32,380 nt of DNA from contig JAITIZ010000239.1 of assembly GCA_031279215.1 (NCBI GenBank), forward strand, positions 1-32,380, given 5' to 3'. This DNA is from Planctomycetaceae bacterium (GTDB taxonomy: Bacteria; Planctomycetota; Planctomycetia; Pirellulales; Thermoguttaceae). Positions 24,350-32,380 of the stretch are shown piece after piece (positions within the stretch are counted from its first letter, which is position 1; each line of letters begins with the position of its first letter). The position numbers and the translations under genes are program-made. Under the pieces are notes generated by a model. That model saw nothing but the letters and a program-made list of their open reading frames with translations, was not told the DNA's origin and made no database searches.

Positions 24350-24382
24350 AGACCCGAATTGTAACAATTCGGGTCTTTTTTT
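24350..24382 (+). terminator. Rho-independent terminator after the lipoprotein gene
   Basis: An 11 bp perfect stem, GACCCGAATTG / CAATTCGGGTC with loop TAA, followed by seven T. The remaining gap up to 24627 holds a 7 bp dyad ACAACAATCTTGTTGT (24520-24535) and nothing else evident. Confidence 0.92.
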
Positions 24383-24627
24383 ATGCTTTCAGTAATCATT
24401 CATTATGCCTAATTTGGCTCTCCGGTTGTTTTTTCGGGATGTTTTGTTATGATTGTTAGTCCTTACTGAAATCTTCATGTTTTATGAACCGTCAGATGTA
24501 GGAAAATTTAAATGATTTTACAACAATCTTGTTGTATTTCCGGCGGAATATTCTAGAAATTTCAAAGTATTTTATTGGGTTTTAAATTGGCAATCGTCAA
24601 AACATTTAGTTTGTCCTTTTTTATTTC

Positions 24628-27255
24628 ATGCGATCACTTCTTCCCGATTCACGCCGTTCGCTTCAGGAACGTAACACATTGTTCCTGATGATTTTGATGG
24701 GTTGTTTGTTTGTTCATCTTTGGTTGACTTCAAATGATCAGCAGCAGCAACAAGAAAGACTTCGCCGGCAGCAACAACAGCAGCAGCAACAAAATCAGCA
24801 GGACATCTTGGATCAATCGTTGATTCCCGAACCCGAAAAAGAAAAAACTCCGGTTGAAATCAATAACGAACAATCCCCAAATATCGAAGCAGCTATCGTA
24901 GAACCCGCTTGGGTAACTCTCGGCTCCCTTGATCCCCAAAGTCCGTATAAAATGCTCGTAACCTTGACCAACCAAGGCGCAGCAATTGCCCGAGTAGAAT
25001 TAAATACAACAAAATATCGTGATGTTCAAGAGTTATCCGGTTATCTTGGTCAAATTGTTGTTGATCCGGTAGAAGCGGAAAAATATGGTGAAGGTGTTAC
25101 GGTTCAAGTTGTGGGGGAAGGAACTCCCGCTCAACTATTCGGCTTAATGCCCGGTGACCGAATCACTCGGTTCGATCTCAAAAATAAAAAAACCAACACC
25201 TTTGAAATAACACAAATCAAAAAATTTAACGATTTACGAAATTGCCTGTTAAAAACAAAACCGGGTGATTACATTGAGTTAACAGTATTACGGCAAGATA
25301 AAACGATTGAGGAATTGGGAATTATTCTTCGTCAATATCCCATGGATGTGATTCGACCGGAATCTGTTCCAAAGGGTTATGAAGAATATCGTCATCTTGG
25401 CGGTTTGCGCGGAGTTGTTTGGGGTGATCGGCTTAACGTTCAATTTAGTAATAAAAACAGTAAAGACAGTACGGCATCCGACCAACTCTCATTTTTAACA
25501 ACACTTCAACAAATTGATGACTATCAACTTGATTTTCCTGCAAGTTTAAAAGCCGGTAATTCTACAATCAAGGGGATTGTTCCGCGTGATTCTTCGCTTG
25601 ATCTGGAACTTCCCGGCGTATTGTTACGGCAGGAATCTTGGGAACTTATTAACGCAACAGAAAACGAAGCTTCATTTCGCCGTGCTATTCCTGCGTGGAA
25701 TCTCGAAATGGTCAAAACATACCGTTTGGAAAAAATCGAACAAATTGAAGGTAAAACACCTTCTATCGGAGCCGGATATGGATTAACGTTTCAGATTAAA
25801 ATCCGCAATCTTGATACCAAAGAACACAAAGTCGCCTATCAACTTGATGGTCCGACCGGTTTGCCGTTGGAAGGCGGTTGGTACGCACAAAAAACAGGTC
25901 CCAGTTGGAGGCAAGCCTACGGAATTCGTGATATTGTTGTTCGCTTTCGCAACAATACCAATCAGTTAATCGCCAACTCCTTCATCGGAAACGATAAAAA
26001 CGATAATCCCTGGATTGATGAACCCTTAGATTATATTGGAGTTGATTCGCTCTATTTTCAGTGTACTCTCAAACCGCAAAATCAAGAGAATGAACTCACA
26101 TGGCATGTTCGATCATTTCCAATCCGCGTCGGAGAAAAAAATACCGAATGGAATAAATTAACCGATATTTCCTTCCGGCTTTGGAGCCGAGAAAAAACGT
26201 TACAACCCGGTGAAGAAATTAAACACAATTATTCTGTTTTTATCGGTCCCAAAGATACTGCCATTCTTGCAGAACATCAACTTAGTGAAACAATTTATTA
26301 TGGCTGGTTTTGGTTTGCCGCACAACCATTGCTTGCAATTTTGCATTTCTTTCATTCACTTGGTATGAGTTACGCAGCGGCGATTATTGCATTGACTATT
26401 TGTGTACGGCTTTTGATGTTTCGGTTAAGTCTCAAGCAAGCATTGGGCGCAATCAAAATGGCAGATATTATGCCGGAGTTAAAAGAAATTAACGAAAAAT
26501 ACAAAGATGATCTACAAGCCCGTTCAAGTGCAATTAAAGCTGTGTACAAAAAACACGGTTATAATCCGTTAAGCGGTTGTTTACCGATTTTTATTCAGTT
26601 ACCGATTTTTATTGGATTGTATAAAGCGTTGTCGATTGATGTCGGGCTTTACGGTACTCCGTTGATCTCGCCAACATTTCGGTGGTGTAGTGATCTTTCT
26701 GCGCCGGATATGCTTTTTGATTGGAGTTCGTTCTGGGCTTCTGTGGGATGGGCAAGTTTCAATACAGGAACCGGAACAAATTTTTTCGCTATTTTTGCAC
26801 TGGGACCATATTTTAATTTGTTACCGTTGTTGACGATTGTCCTATTTCTGATTCAGCAGGCGGTGATGATGCCGCCGCCAACCGATGAACAAACCCGGTT
26901 GCAACGGAAAATGATGCAATATATGATGATCTTTATGGGGTTTTTGTTCTTCAAAATACCAAGCGGTCTTTGTATTTACTTTATTGTTTCAACAACATGG
27001 GGATTACTGGAACGGCGGTTTATTCCCAAAAAACCCGTTGAAGAAACCCCAAAAGTAATCACATTGCCGCCAACAGATATAAAAGATCGGAAAACAACAG
27101 AACTAAAAGATCGGAAAAAACACACAAAAAACAAAACCCCGGCAAAACCAAAAAATGAAGGCTTTTTCGCAAAACTCATTCGAAACGTTACAGAAAAAGC
27201 CGCCGAACAACGAAAACTTGAACGGGTTAATAAAAAAGATAAAAGAAAAAAATAA
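24628..27255 (+). CDS. yidC: Membrane protein insertase YidC with a PDZ domain in the periplasmic part
   Basis: 875 residues, far longer than E. coli YidC (548). An N-terminal transmembrane anchor (18-33) is followed by a Gln-rich stretch (residues 38-58) and a Pro/Glu linker. Residues about 156-236 look like a PDZ domain (VTVQVVGEGTPAQLFGLMPG, DRITRF, KPGDYIELTVLRQDK) set inside the periplasmic region; the rest of that region (about 240-550) resembles the usual YidC P1 beta-sandwich. The conserved insertase core spans about 557-800: YYGWFWFAAQPLL, the TM2 Arg in ALTICVRLLMF, KYKDDLQARSSAIKAVYKKH, NPLSGCLPIFIQLPIFIGLY, and the last helices ending in SGLCIYFIVSTTWGLLER. The C-terminal tail is Lys-rich and may contact ribosomes. 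It is not next to rpmH or rnpA. Core identity is certain; the PDZ call is good. Confidence 0.94.
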   Translation: MRSLLPDSRRSLQERNTLFLMILMGCLFVHLWLTSNDQQQQQERLRRQQQQQQQQNQQDILDQSLIPEPEKEKTPVEINNEQSPNIEAAIVEPAWVTLGSLDPQSPYKMLVTLTNQGAAIARVELNTTKYRDVQELSGYLGQIVVDPVEAEKYGEGVTVQVVGEGTPAQLFGLMPGDRITRFDLKNKKTNTFEITQIKKFNDLRNCLLKTKPGDYIELTVLRQDKTIEELGIILRQYPMDVIRPESVPKGYEEYRHLGGLRGVVWGDRLNVQFSNKNSKDSTASDQLSFLTTLQQIDDYQLDFPASLKAGNSTIKGIVPRDSSLDLELPGVLLRQESWELINATENEASFRRAIPAWNLEMVKTYRLEKIEQIEGKTPSIGAGYGLTFQIKIRNLDTKEHKVAYQLDGPTGLPLEGGWYAQKTGPSWRQAYGIRDIVVRFRNNTNQLIANSFIGNDKNDNPWIDEPLDYIGVDSLYFQCTLKPQNQENELTWHVRSFPIRVGEKNTEWNKLTDISFRLWSREKTLQPGEEIKHNYSVFIGPKDTAILAEHQLSETIYYGWFWFAAQPLLAILHFFHSLGMSYAAAIIALTICVRLLMFRLSLKQALGAIKMADIMPELKEINEKYKDDLQARSSAIKAVYKKHGYNPLSGCLPIFIQLPIFIGLYKALSIDVGLYGTPLISPTFRWCSDLSAPDMLFDWSSFWASVGWASFNTGTGTNFFAIFALGPYFNLLPLLTIVLFLIQQAVMMPPPTDEQTRLQRKMMQYMMIFMGFLFFKIPSGLCIYFIVSTTWGLLERRFIPKKPVEETPKVITLPPTDIKDRKTTELKDRKKHTKNKTPAKPKNEGFFAKLIRNVTEKAAEQRKLERVNKKDKRKK
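24739..24800 (+). repeat. CAG/CAA-rich microsatellite, coding
   Basis: Runs of CAG and CAA codons encode two poly-Gln tracts (five and eight Gln) near the N-terminus of YidC. Confidence 0.85.
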
Positions 27256-27355
27256 TATCTATTTCAGTAACAATTCTATTTGTTTATCATCCGGTATTAT
27301 TCTATGGAATTTTACGGAAAATATTATTTTAACAAAATTCTTAATTGATTAAACG

Positions 27356-27776
27356 GTAATCTATCAGTGGAATTTTTGTTTTTTGGTTCTATTTTCGTGA
27401 AATTTCCTTAAATCTCTTAATGTTTTCTTAGTCCCGCAGGGACGAGATGTGCATAACCGTAGGTTAAGCGTAGCGCAACCTACGGATCAGAACCTCCTCT
27501 CCTTTGTCAAAGCCCCGCACGGGGCGAGATTATTGATAGTTGAGAGTGGAGAGTTGAGAGTGGAGAGTGTCGCAAGCGGAATGATGACCGTTTAGGTAGT
27601 AATCCGCTTGCGAACTATTAACTATTAACTATTCACTATTAACTCGCCCTTGCAGGGCTTTGGGAAAATGGGGGAATTCCTACTCCGGCGGTTGCGCTTC
27701 GCTTCACCGCCGGTTATGCATTTCACCCCCCTAGCGGGGTTAAGAGCAAAAAACAAAAATTTCACTGATGGATTAC
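27356..27776. repeat. 421 bp intergenic element, chain of hairpins with GTAATATATCAGTG ends (copy B)
   Basis: Full-length relative of copy A at 12453-12871, same orientation. The left end is GTAATCTATCAGTGGAAT and the right end TTTCACTGATGGATTAC. All hairpins of copy A are present (GTCCCGCAGGGAC, CCGTAGG/CCTACGG, GCCCCGCACGGGGC, the long GTTGAGAGTGGAGAG hairpin, GCCCTTGCAGGGC, CCGGCGG/CCGCCGG, CCCCTAGCGGGG). Loops and the long stem differ between copies while the stems remain paired. It occupies most of the gap 27256-27839. Confidence 0.88.
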
Positions 27777-27839
27777 ATTAAACGTCAAATGATGAATACA
27801 AAAAATATTACAAATAAATTATTCTCTTAACCGAAGAAT

Positions 27840-29048
27840 TTAACCAAACGGAACAGAAGGGGCTTTTGATGTTTGTTTTGCCTGAAGACGCCATTGACGC
27901 ATTGTCGTACCGGTTTCACGTTTGAAAAATTTACAGAGATTGGTGTCGCTGTCAAACAAACAGTGTTCCGCAATTTCCGCTATCGTCATATTTGTTTCAG
28001 ATAACAAAATTTTAATCTGTGCAATAATTGCCTGATTGATTTTACAAAGAATAGAACAACCGAATTGTTGTTTGAATTTCTTTTCCAACGTATTTTTTGA
28101 AACATCCAATTGACGGCAAAGTTGTTCGACATTGATTCGGCGGGTCGTTTGTGATCGAATGATCTCTAAGGCTTGAACCAATAGCGGATCGTTCAACCGA
28201 TAACAATCTGTCGATTGACGAGCAACAACATGAAGCGGCGGTATGCGGAAACAAATCGGTTCGGTTTGTTTTCCTTTCATTATCTGATCAAGCATCTCCG
28301 CGGCTTTGTAACCTCCCAAAACCGTATCAAATCCAATACTGCTCATGGGTTGGTAACAACAATACTCGCAGATCAATTGATCATTGTCGATTCCGATAAC
28401 AGCAATTTCTTCCGGTACTTTAATTCCCCGTTCAAAACAGACATCAATAATTTGTTTCCCGCGCAGGTCAAAAGCGGCAAGTAATCCAACCGGTTTCGGC
28501 AGTTTTGCCAACCAATTTCCAAGCTGAACACTGTCATCATTCCACGAATACCGACTCTGTTTCGACGGAATATAACATTGACACGAAAATCCTTCTTGAG
28601 TAATTTTGTCGCAAAAACCTTTTTGACGCTGCAACGACCAACTGACATCATTTTTTTCACCAACAAATGCAAACGTTTTGAATTGCAGTTCCAAAAGATG
28701 TTCGGCGCATAACACCGCTGCTTCATACGATTCAACATTGATTTCAGAAAAATGAAAACAAGAACTGGATGGTTGGCGTTGTTCGTCGGTCAACATAACA
28801 CCAACAGTCGGAAGTCCGGCAACTTGTATGGCTTTTTCGACTTGTTTATTTGGAATTCGTGCAATAATTCCATCGCCTCTCCATTTCACCAGACTAAACG
28901 AATCCGTCAATTCATCCATGAGCCAAACATGAAACGCCCAAGGACCATGAAGCCGTGAATAATTGACAATTCCCTGATGCATTCCTCTCCCCAAAAGCCG
29001 TGAGGTTTCCAAAAGAATCGCCACTTTGGGAATAGGTGAAGTCAGCAT
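27840..29048 (-). CDS. XylR-type transcription regulator (sugar-binding domain plus AraC HTH)
   Basis: 402 residues. Residues 7-285 are a LacI/periplasmic-binding-protein-like sensor: VAILLETSRLLGRGMHQGIV at the N-terminus, TFAFVGEKNDVSWSLQRQKGF, and EIAVIGIDNDQLICEYCCYQP near the end of the sensor. Residues about 300-395 are an AraC-type double helix-turn-helix (INVEQLCRQLDVSKNTLEKKF and MTIAEIAEHCLFDSDTNLCKF, with KRETGTTMRQWR). This order is that of XylR from E. coli, which activates xylose genes, and such regulators are greatly expanded in planctomycetes. The ligand is probably a sugar, and no catabolic genes adjoin to name it. ATG start with no Shine-Dalgarno sequence; related words AACGTAAAATGTAAA and ACGTTTACATT lie upstream and may be operators. 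Confidence 0.92.
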   Translation of the reverse strand: MLTSPIPKVAILLETSRLLGRGMHQGIVNYSRLHGPWAFHVWLMDELTDSFSLVKWRGDGIIARIPNKQVEKAIQVAGLPTVGVMLTDEQRQPSSSCFHFSEINVESYEAAVLCAEHLLELQFKTFAFVGEKNDVSWSLQRQKGFCDKITQEGFSCQCYIPSKQSRYSWNDDSVQLGNWLAKLPKPVGLLAAFDLRGKQIIDVCFERGIKVPEEIAVIGIDNDQLICEYCCYQPMSSIGFDTVLGGYKAAEMLDQIMKGKQTEPICFRIPPLHVVARQSTDCYRLNDPLLVQALEIIRSQTTRRINVEQLCRQLDVSKNTLEKKFKQQFGCSILCKINQAIIAQIKILLSETNMTIAEIAEHCLFDSDTNLCKFFKRETGTTMRQWRLQAKQTSKAPSVPFG

Positions 29049-29169
29049 ATATTGAAACGTAAAATGTAAATTAAATCAATTCGGAATTTAATTTAACGTA
29101 CCGAAAACACAAAAATAAACATTGATACTTGTCTTTTTCGCAAAATAAATATTACGTTTACATTAACCG

Positions 29170-31059
29170 TTATTCATTCCAATCCGGCATTGGAATCGCC
29201 AGCATTGCGGCAATTGCCCGAATCAATTCACCTTCACGTTCCGTGATCTGACCATCGTAACGAATACACGTCATTAACGCCGTAAAAATTTGTTTTTTTA
29301 ACTTCGGCGATGTTTCCGCCAGAATCCGAAGTGATTGATCAAATCTCGGAACCGTGCAGTCCGTTTCACGTAACATTGGATCGGTTAAACTAAGTTCCTC
29401 TGACGATATTTCAAAAGATTTTTTCGCAACAGCAACATCCGTATGACCGGAAAAAGCAAGGAATGATAATACTGTAATAATTTGCTGCCGGACGGAATCA
29501 ATCGTGGAATAACGTACATCAATAGGTTTGGCAATACCGAAATGAACATCAAGATCACGCAACAAAATTGCCTTGAGCGTGTATTCCAACAGACTCATCT
29601 TTTGATCTGCGGCAATCAGTTTGTCAACAACATCCGAAAAATGTTTGTATTGCGCCAACGTCAATTGACGAAGGGACGACGTAATCCGTTGCGCAAGCGG
29701 AATTTTAGTATTGTCGGCAAGTCCTTGTAAATTCAGGAAATTCTGTTGCGACTGTTGAACAACAAACGGCGTTTCCGAAATAGAAAGTGTTCCGAATTGT
29801 TGTTGCCGGATTGTTTCGTCTGAATCCAACAAAATCGCATAAAAAATCGCTTTCGCTGTTAGCGGATCACGAGCAGCGTCAGCAATGTTGTCGGGAATAC
29901 TCTGTAACAAACTTCCGGCAACAAGAATTTTTTCAAGATTAATGTTGCCGATATTTTCGATAATATTGCTTAATCTTTCCGGTTTATCTGAAAATTTCGT
30001 TTCGTTATATTTCCGGTTTGCTGATTTGGTTTCATCAAAAAAATTGACCGGTTCAATCCGTTTCGGAAAATGTCCGTCAAAACGCGGATCAATCCGGCGA
30101 ATCCGTGTTGTCAAATCAGGGTGTGTTGCAAAAATATTACCAAGCGAAAACATACTACAAACGTTACCGAAAAAAAGATGACTGGCTTCCGCAGCGTGTT
30201 CATTGGACACCGCACTCCCGACATTCGGACAGCCAATCTTTTTCAACGCTCCCGCAATACCGTCAGGATTCCGCGTAAACTGAACCGCCGACGCATCCGC
30301 TAAAAATTCACGTTGACGTGAAATTGCCGCTTTAATTATTGCACTGAAAAACATTCCGATATAACCAAGAATCATAACGCCCAAACCAATCAACATAATA
30401 ACCGCTGCACCGCCGCCGTTTTTGCTGTTGCGATTATTTCCTGAAACCATTCCAATCCGCATTACGTAATAACCAACAACCGCCAAAATTTGTAACCCAA
30501 ACAAAATTCCGATCAGCCGAAGATTCATTCGCATATCGCCGTTCAAAATGTGCGAAAATTCATGGGCAATCACGCCCTGTAATTCATCCCGTGTGAGCAA
30601 ATCAACCGTTCCGCGATTGACTCCGATAACCGCTTCACGTGACGAAAATCCGGCGGCAAATGCATTGATTCCAGGTTCCTTGTCCATAATGTAAACGGTT
30701 GGAATCGGCACTCCGGCAGCAAGAGCCATCTCTTCAACAATATTGTAAAGACGACGTTCTACTGGTTGATAACTTGCCGAAGAAATGGGGCGTCCGCCAA
30801 GCATTTCGGCAATCGCACGACCGCCGCCCGATGATAATTCCGATATCTTGTAACAACTCCCGCCAAGAACCAATAACAGAACGCCGCCAATTGATCCGAA
30901 TAAAATGACCGGATCAAAAGGATTGCCGCCGCCCTGAACAACACAAAAGGCAGCCAACGCATAAACCGCCGCAACAAGCAATAGAACCGCAAAAACGTAC
31001 AAAAATACAAGTAGTGTTGTCCGTTTTCTCGCTTGTTCCTGATGCTGAAAAAAGTCCAT
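29170..31059 (-). CDS. M48-family zinc metallopeptidase with long C-terminal extension
   Basis: 629 residues. Two N-terminal membrane spans (15-41, 52-69) are followed by the M48 catalytic domain: HEFSH at 166-170 (zinc His166, His170 and catalytic Glu167), then two more membrane segments (182-203, 218-245) and the third zinc ligand in REFLADASA (Glu251, Asp255). This is the layout of HtpX-type quality-control proteases, which cleave misfolded membrane proteins with the active site facing the cytoplasm. HtpX is only about 290 residues; here about 300 extra residues of mostly helical sequence follow. They end in MTCIRYDGQITEREGELIRA, which is TerB-like in pattern. The lemA gene often found next to this type is absent. 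ATG start with no Shine-Dalgarno sequence. The XylR-like gene lies 121 bases downstream. Confidence 0.88.
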   Translation of the reverse strand: MDFFQHQEQARKRTTLLVFLYVFAVLLLVAAVYALAAFCVVQGGGNPFDPVILFGSIGGVLLLVLGGSCYKISELSSGGGRAIAEMLGGRPISSASYQPVERRLYNIVEEMALAAGVPIPTVYIMDKEPGINAFAAGFSSREAVIGVNRGTVDLLTRDELQGVIAHEFSHILNGDMRMNLRLIGILFGLQILAVVGYYVMRIGMVSGNNRNSKNGGGAAVIMLIGLGVMILGYIGMFFSAIIKAAISRQREFLADASAVQFTRNPDGIAGALKKIGCPNVGSAVSNEHAAEASHLFFGNVCSMFSLGNIFATHPDLTTRIRRIDPRFDGHFPKRIEPVNFFDETKSANRKYNETKFSDKPERLSNIIENIGNINLEKILVAGSLLQSIPDNIADAARDPLTAKAIFYAILLDSDETIRQQQFGTLSISETPFVVQQSQQNFLNLQGLADNTKIPLAQRITSSLRQLTLAQYKHFSDVVDKLIAADQKMSLLEYTLKAILLRDLDVHFGIAKPIDVRYSTIDSVRQQIITVLSFLAFSGHTDVAVAKKSFEISSEELSLTDPMLRETDCTVPRFDQSLRILAETSPKLKKQIFTALMTCIRYDGQITEREGELIRAIAAMLAIPMPDWNE

Positions 31060-31191
31060 AATTGTATCAAATTTTTTATTAGATTATTTGTACGTTAATA
31101 ATTTTAGTTTTCGTAATAGTTATTAACAAACACAGAAAAATAGATCAAAACTGATTTATCTGGTTTTCTTTATACTTTCTCAAACGGTAAA

Positions 31192-31671
31192 TTAATATAT
31201 TTGTGTCTCATATTGATTTTTTTCATAAAATATGTTTAAATCTTCTTTGATCTTTATCCAAACGCTTTCAACATTTTCTACCAATGGTTTTAATTTAACA
31301 TTATCTATCGTATAGTTATATGCGTGACGAATAAAATGTCTAAAGGTCAGGTATTCCCTAAGTTCCATCTTAATTTCTTCTCTAAAAATATTTGTTCTGT
31401 TACTGTTTGCCATAAACGCATTGTTAAATAAGGTTGTATGCCATTCCTGCCCATGAGGAATGTTTTCATCAATACTTTTTCCGATGAGCAATAATATATT
31501 TTCAATACCGTTATAAAAGGAATGTAACGTAAGTGATACGGCAGATGCCTCGATAAAATCGGGCGTCTTAACTTTACATAAATCAAACAACGGTTTAGAT
31601 TCACAAAACAATCTTTCGATGTTTTTTATTTCAGCATCAATTTTTTTTTGAAGTTTTTTATCCAATTTCAA
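31192..31671 (-). CDS. hepT: HepT-like RNase toxin of a MntA-HepT system
   Basis: About 159 residues if translation starts at the TTG at 31671, which has GGAGG six bases upstream, inside the 3' end of mntA. A longer frame from 31737 would add a hydrophobic piece that overlaps mntA by 80 bases and is unlikely; ATG 31689 is a second option. The protein is helical and carries the HepT active-site pattern R-x4-H-x-Y as RHFIRHAY (31300-31350 region). HepT is a HEPN-type ribonuclease, and its partner MntA silences it by adding AMP to the Tyr of this motif. The order mntA then hepT with overlapping ends is typical. It is longer than the common HepT (about 140). Confidence 0.82.
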   Translation of the reverse strand: MKLDKKLQKKIDAEIKNIERLFCESKPLFDLCKVKTPDFIEASAVSLTLHSFYNGIENILLLIGKSIDENIPHGQEWHTTLFNNAFMANSNRTNIFREEIKMELREYLTFRHFIRHAYNYTIDNVKLKPLVENVESVWIKIKEDLNIFYEKNQYETQIY

Positions 31672-31957
31672 TGATCTCCTCCAATTCATTAAGAAGTGAA
31701 AAAAAATCTGTATCGAAATCAAAATCAACCAGATCAATGTTCGTACTTAAATTTCCGTACAACTTACTATAAACAGAGAAAAATCTTTCTGCCGGCAAAC
31801 CTTTGATACCAATATCAATGTCGGAATGATCATGAATTTTACCTGTAACCATGGAACCAAAAAGATATACCGACTTACACCCTTCGTTTTTGAGTAAATC
31901 TACCGCCGTTTTAATATCTTTCTGATATCGTTTCGGTATTTTGTTTAAATTGTCCAT
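31658..31957 (-). CDS. mntA: MntA-like minimal nucleotidyltransferase antitoxin
   Basis: 99 residues. Minimal nucleotidyltransferase with the family motif G-S-x10-D-x-D (GSMVTGKIHDHSDID, with LFGS before it) and a third acidic residue in NIDLVDFD. In known systems MntA transfers AMP from ATP to the Tyr of the HepT active site and so blocks its RNase activity. Its stop overlaps the likely hepT start by 14 bases, so translation is coupled. Such modules protect plasmids and, in some hosts, act against phage. Start ATG at 31957 with a weak GGAAAGAG upstream. The 240 bases upstream (31958-32197) show no gene. Confidence 0.88.
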   Translation of the reverse strand: MDNLNKIPKRYQKDIKTAVDLLKNEGCKSVYLFGSMVTGKIHDHSDIDIGIKGLPAERFFSVYSKLYGNLSTNIDLVDFDFDTDFFSLLNELEEIIEIG

Positions 31958-32197
31958 GTTGAAACTCTTTCCGGTTTATCACCATCTAAAACGTAACTTT
32001 TGGGGTTTGATGTTCAAATTCGTTTTTGATTTCAAACGGTGTTACGCTAACAAATTCGAATATTGATGTTGTAATTTGTTTTTGTGAACTGTTACATTAT
32101 TTATATCGTTAGGTTATTCCATAAATTTCGGCTTCGTCGAAATTGCCATTGTCTAAACATTTTTCGTCTGGTGAAAATTGTTGATAAATAAGTCTAT

Positions 32198-32380
32198 CTA
32201 AAATTCTTTTGCTTTGAAGTTCTTGGGATTTTCGATTTTCATGGTGTCGCCGCTTTGCGTGATTACAAAAAAGCCTTCTTGCAACGCCGACTTTATAATG
32301 TGTTTCTGAAAAACCGCTCCCGCCAACGCCCCATAAATCACACGTTTTTCCTTGCCGGGAACTTGATCGCGGTGTTCCCG
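32198..32380 (-). CDS. C-terminal end of an unidentified protein, start outside window
   Basis: Frame open from the right edge of the window to a TAG at 32198, giving the last 60 residues. They include KRVIYGALAGAVF, LQEGFFVITQSGDTMKIENP and a Lys-rich end, which reads like a folded C-terminal domain rather than chance. The pattern YGA-AG...A-EGFFVI-QSG recalls the end of coiled-coil, PD-(D/E)XK-like proteins (DUF3782 type) that spread horizontally, but this is from memory and weak. It lies upstream of the MntA-HepT pair on the same strand. Confidence 0.6.
   Translation of the reverse strand, partial: REHRDQVPGKEKRVIYGALAGAVFQKHIIKSALQEGFFVITQSGDTMKIENPKNFKAKEF

Noticed and set aside
31672-31737. 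Longer HepT start with a hydrophobic N-terminus
   Set aside because: It would overlap mntA by 80 bases and add residues not expected in HepT; the TTG at 31671 has a well-placed GGAGG.

Overview
The window is bacterial, about 40% GC by eye, and best fits a planctomycete (Pirellulales-like, possibly a low-GC host-associated lineage). The case rests on a secreted protein with two DUF1080-type (3-keto-disaccharide hydrolase / LamG-like) domains, a XylR-type AraC regulator, a secreted EF-hand protein, a very divergent DnaA, a YidC with an extra PDZ domain, and patchy use of Shine-Dalgarno sequences. This is inference from gene families; there is no rRNA here to confirm it.

Layout. 3-3485 (+): the 3' part of a Pro/Gln/Asn-rich repeat protein, then a long protein ending in a CpsD/BY-kinase-like P-loop domain without the Walker A lysine. 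4074-7482 (-): a DUF1080 secreted protein followed by RNase D. 8085-11074 (-): a REC-GGDEF-CBS diguanylate cyclase followed by a secreted EF-hand protein. 11713-14996 (-): an orphan OmpR-type response regulator, a small DUF2062-like membrane protein and dnaA. 16167-18220: cca (+) and trmB (-) meet tail to tail with 8 bases between them. 18312-19001 (-): a FabZ-like dehydratase preceded by an unlisted 32-residue basic protein gene. 19308-21102 (-): a TPR secreted protein overlapping a ZnuA-type zinc-binding lipoprotein. 21906-27255 (+): a polytopic membrane protein, a small lipoprotein with a clear promoter and terminator, and yidC. 27840-31957 (-): a XylR-like regulator, an M48 metallopeptidase and a MntA-HepT toxin-antitoxin pair. 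The right edge (32198-32380, -) holds the C-terminus of one more protein.

Most of the coding content is household: DNA replication initiation, tRNA 3'-end synthesis and G46 methylation, RNA trimming, membrane insertion, acyl-chain synthesis, zinc uptake and c-di-GMP signalling. No single pathway spans the window.

The most unusual content lies between genes. Nearly every gap over 300 bases carries non-coding repeats with terminal inverted repeats: (i) a family of about 420 bp bounded by GTAATATATCAGTGGAAT and its complement, built as a chain of hairpins, with two full copies, two shortened copies, one interrupted copy and one solo end; (ii) a family bounded by GTAACTGTCTATTTT; (iii) a 147 bp element bounded by TATACTCAT/ATGAGTATA; and (iv) arrays of GCAGGCG-TCT-CGCCTGC-type hairpins. 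One copy of (i) is interrupted by a copy of (ii). None encodes a transposase; they look like MITE-type or structured-RNA elements and are the best candidate for something undescribed. Separately, many exported proteins carry in-frame tandem repeats (9, 15, 30 or 33 bp). No tRNA, rRNA or CRISPR array was found.
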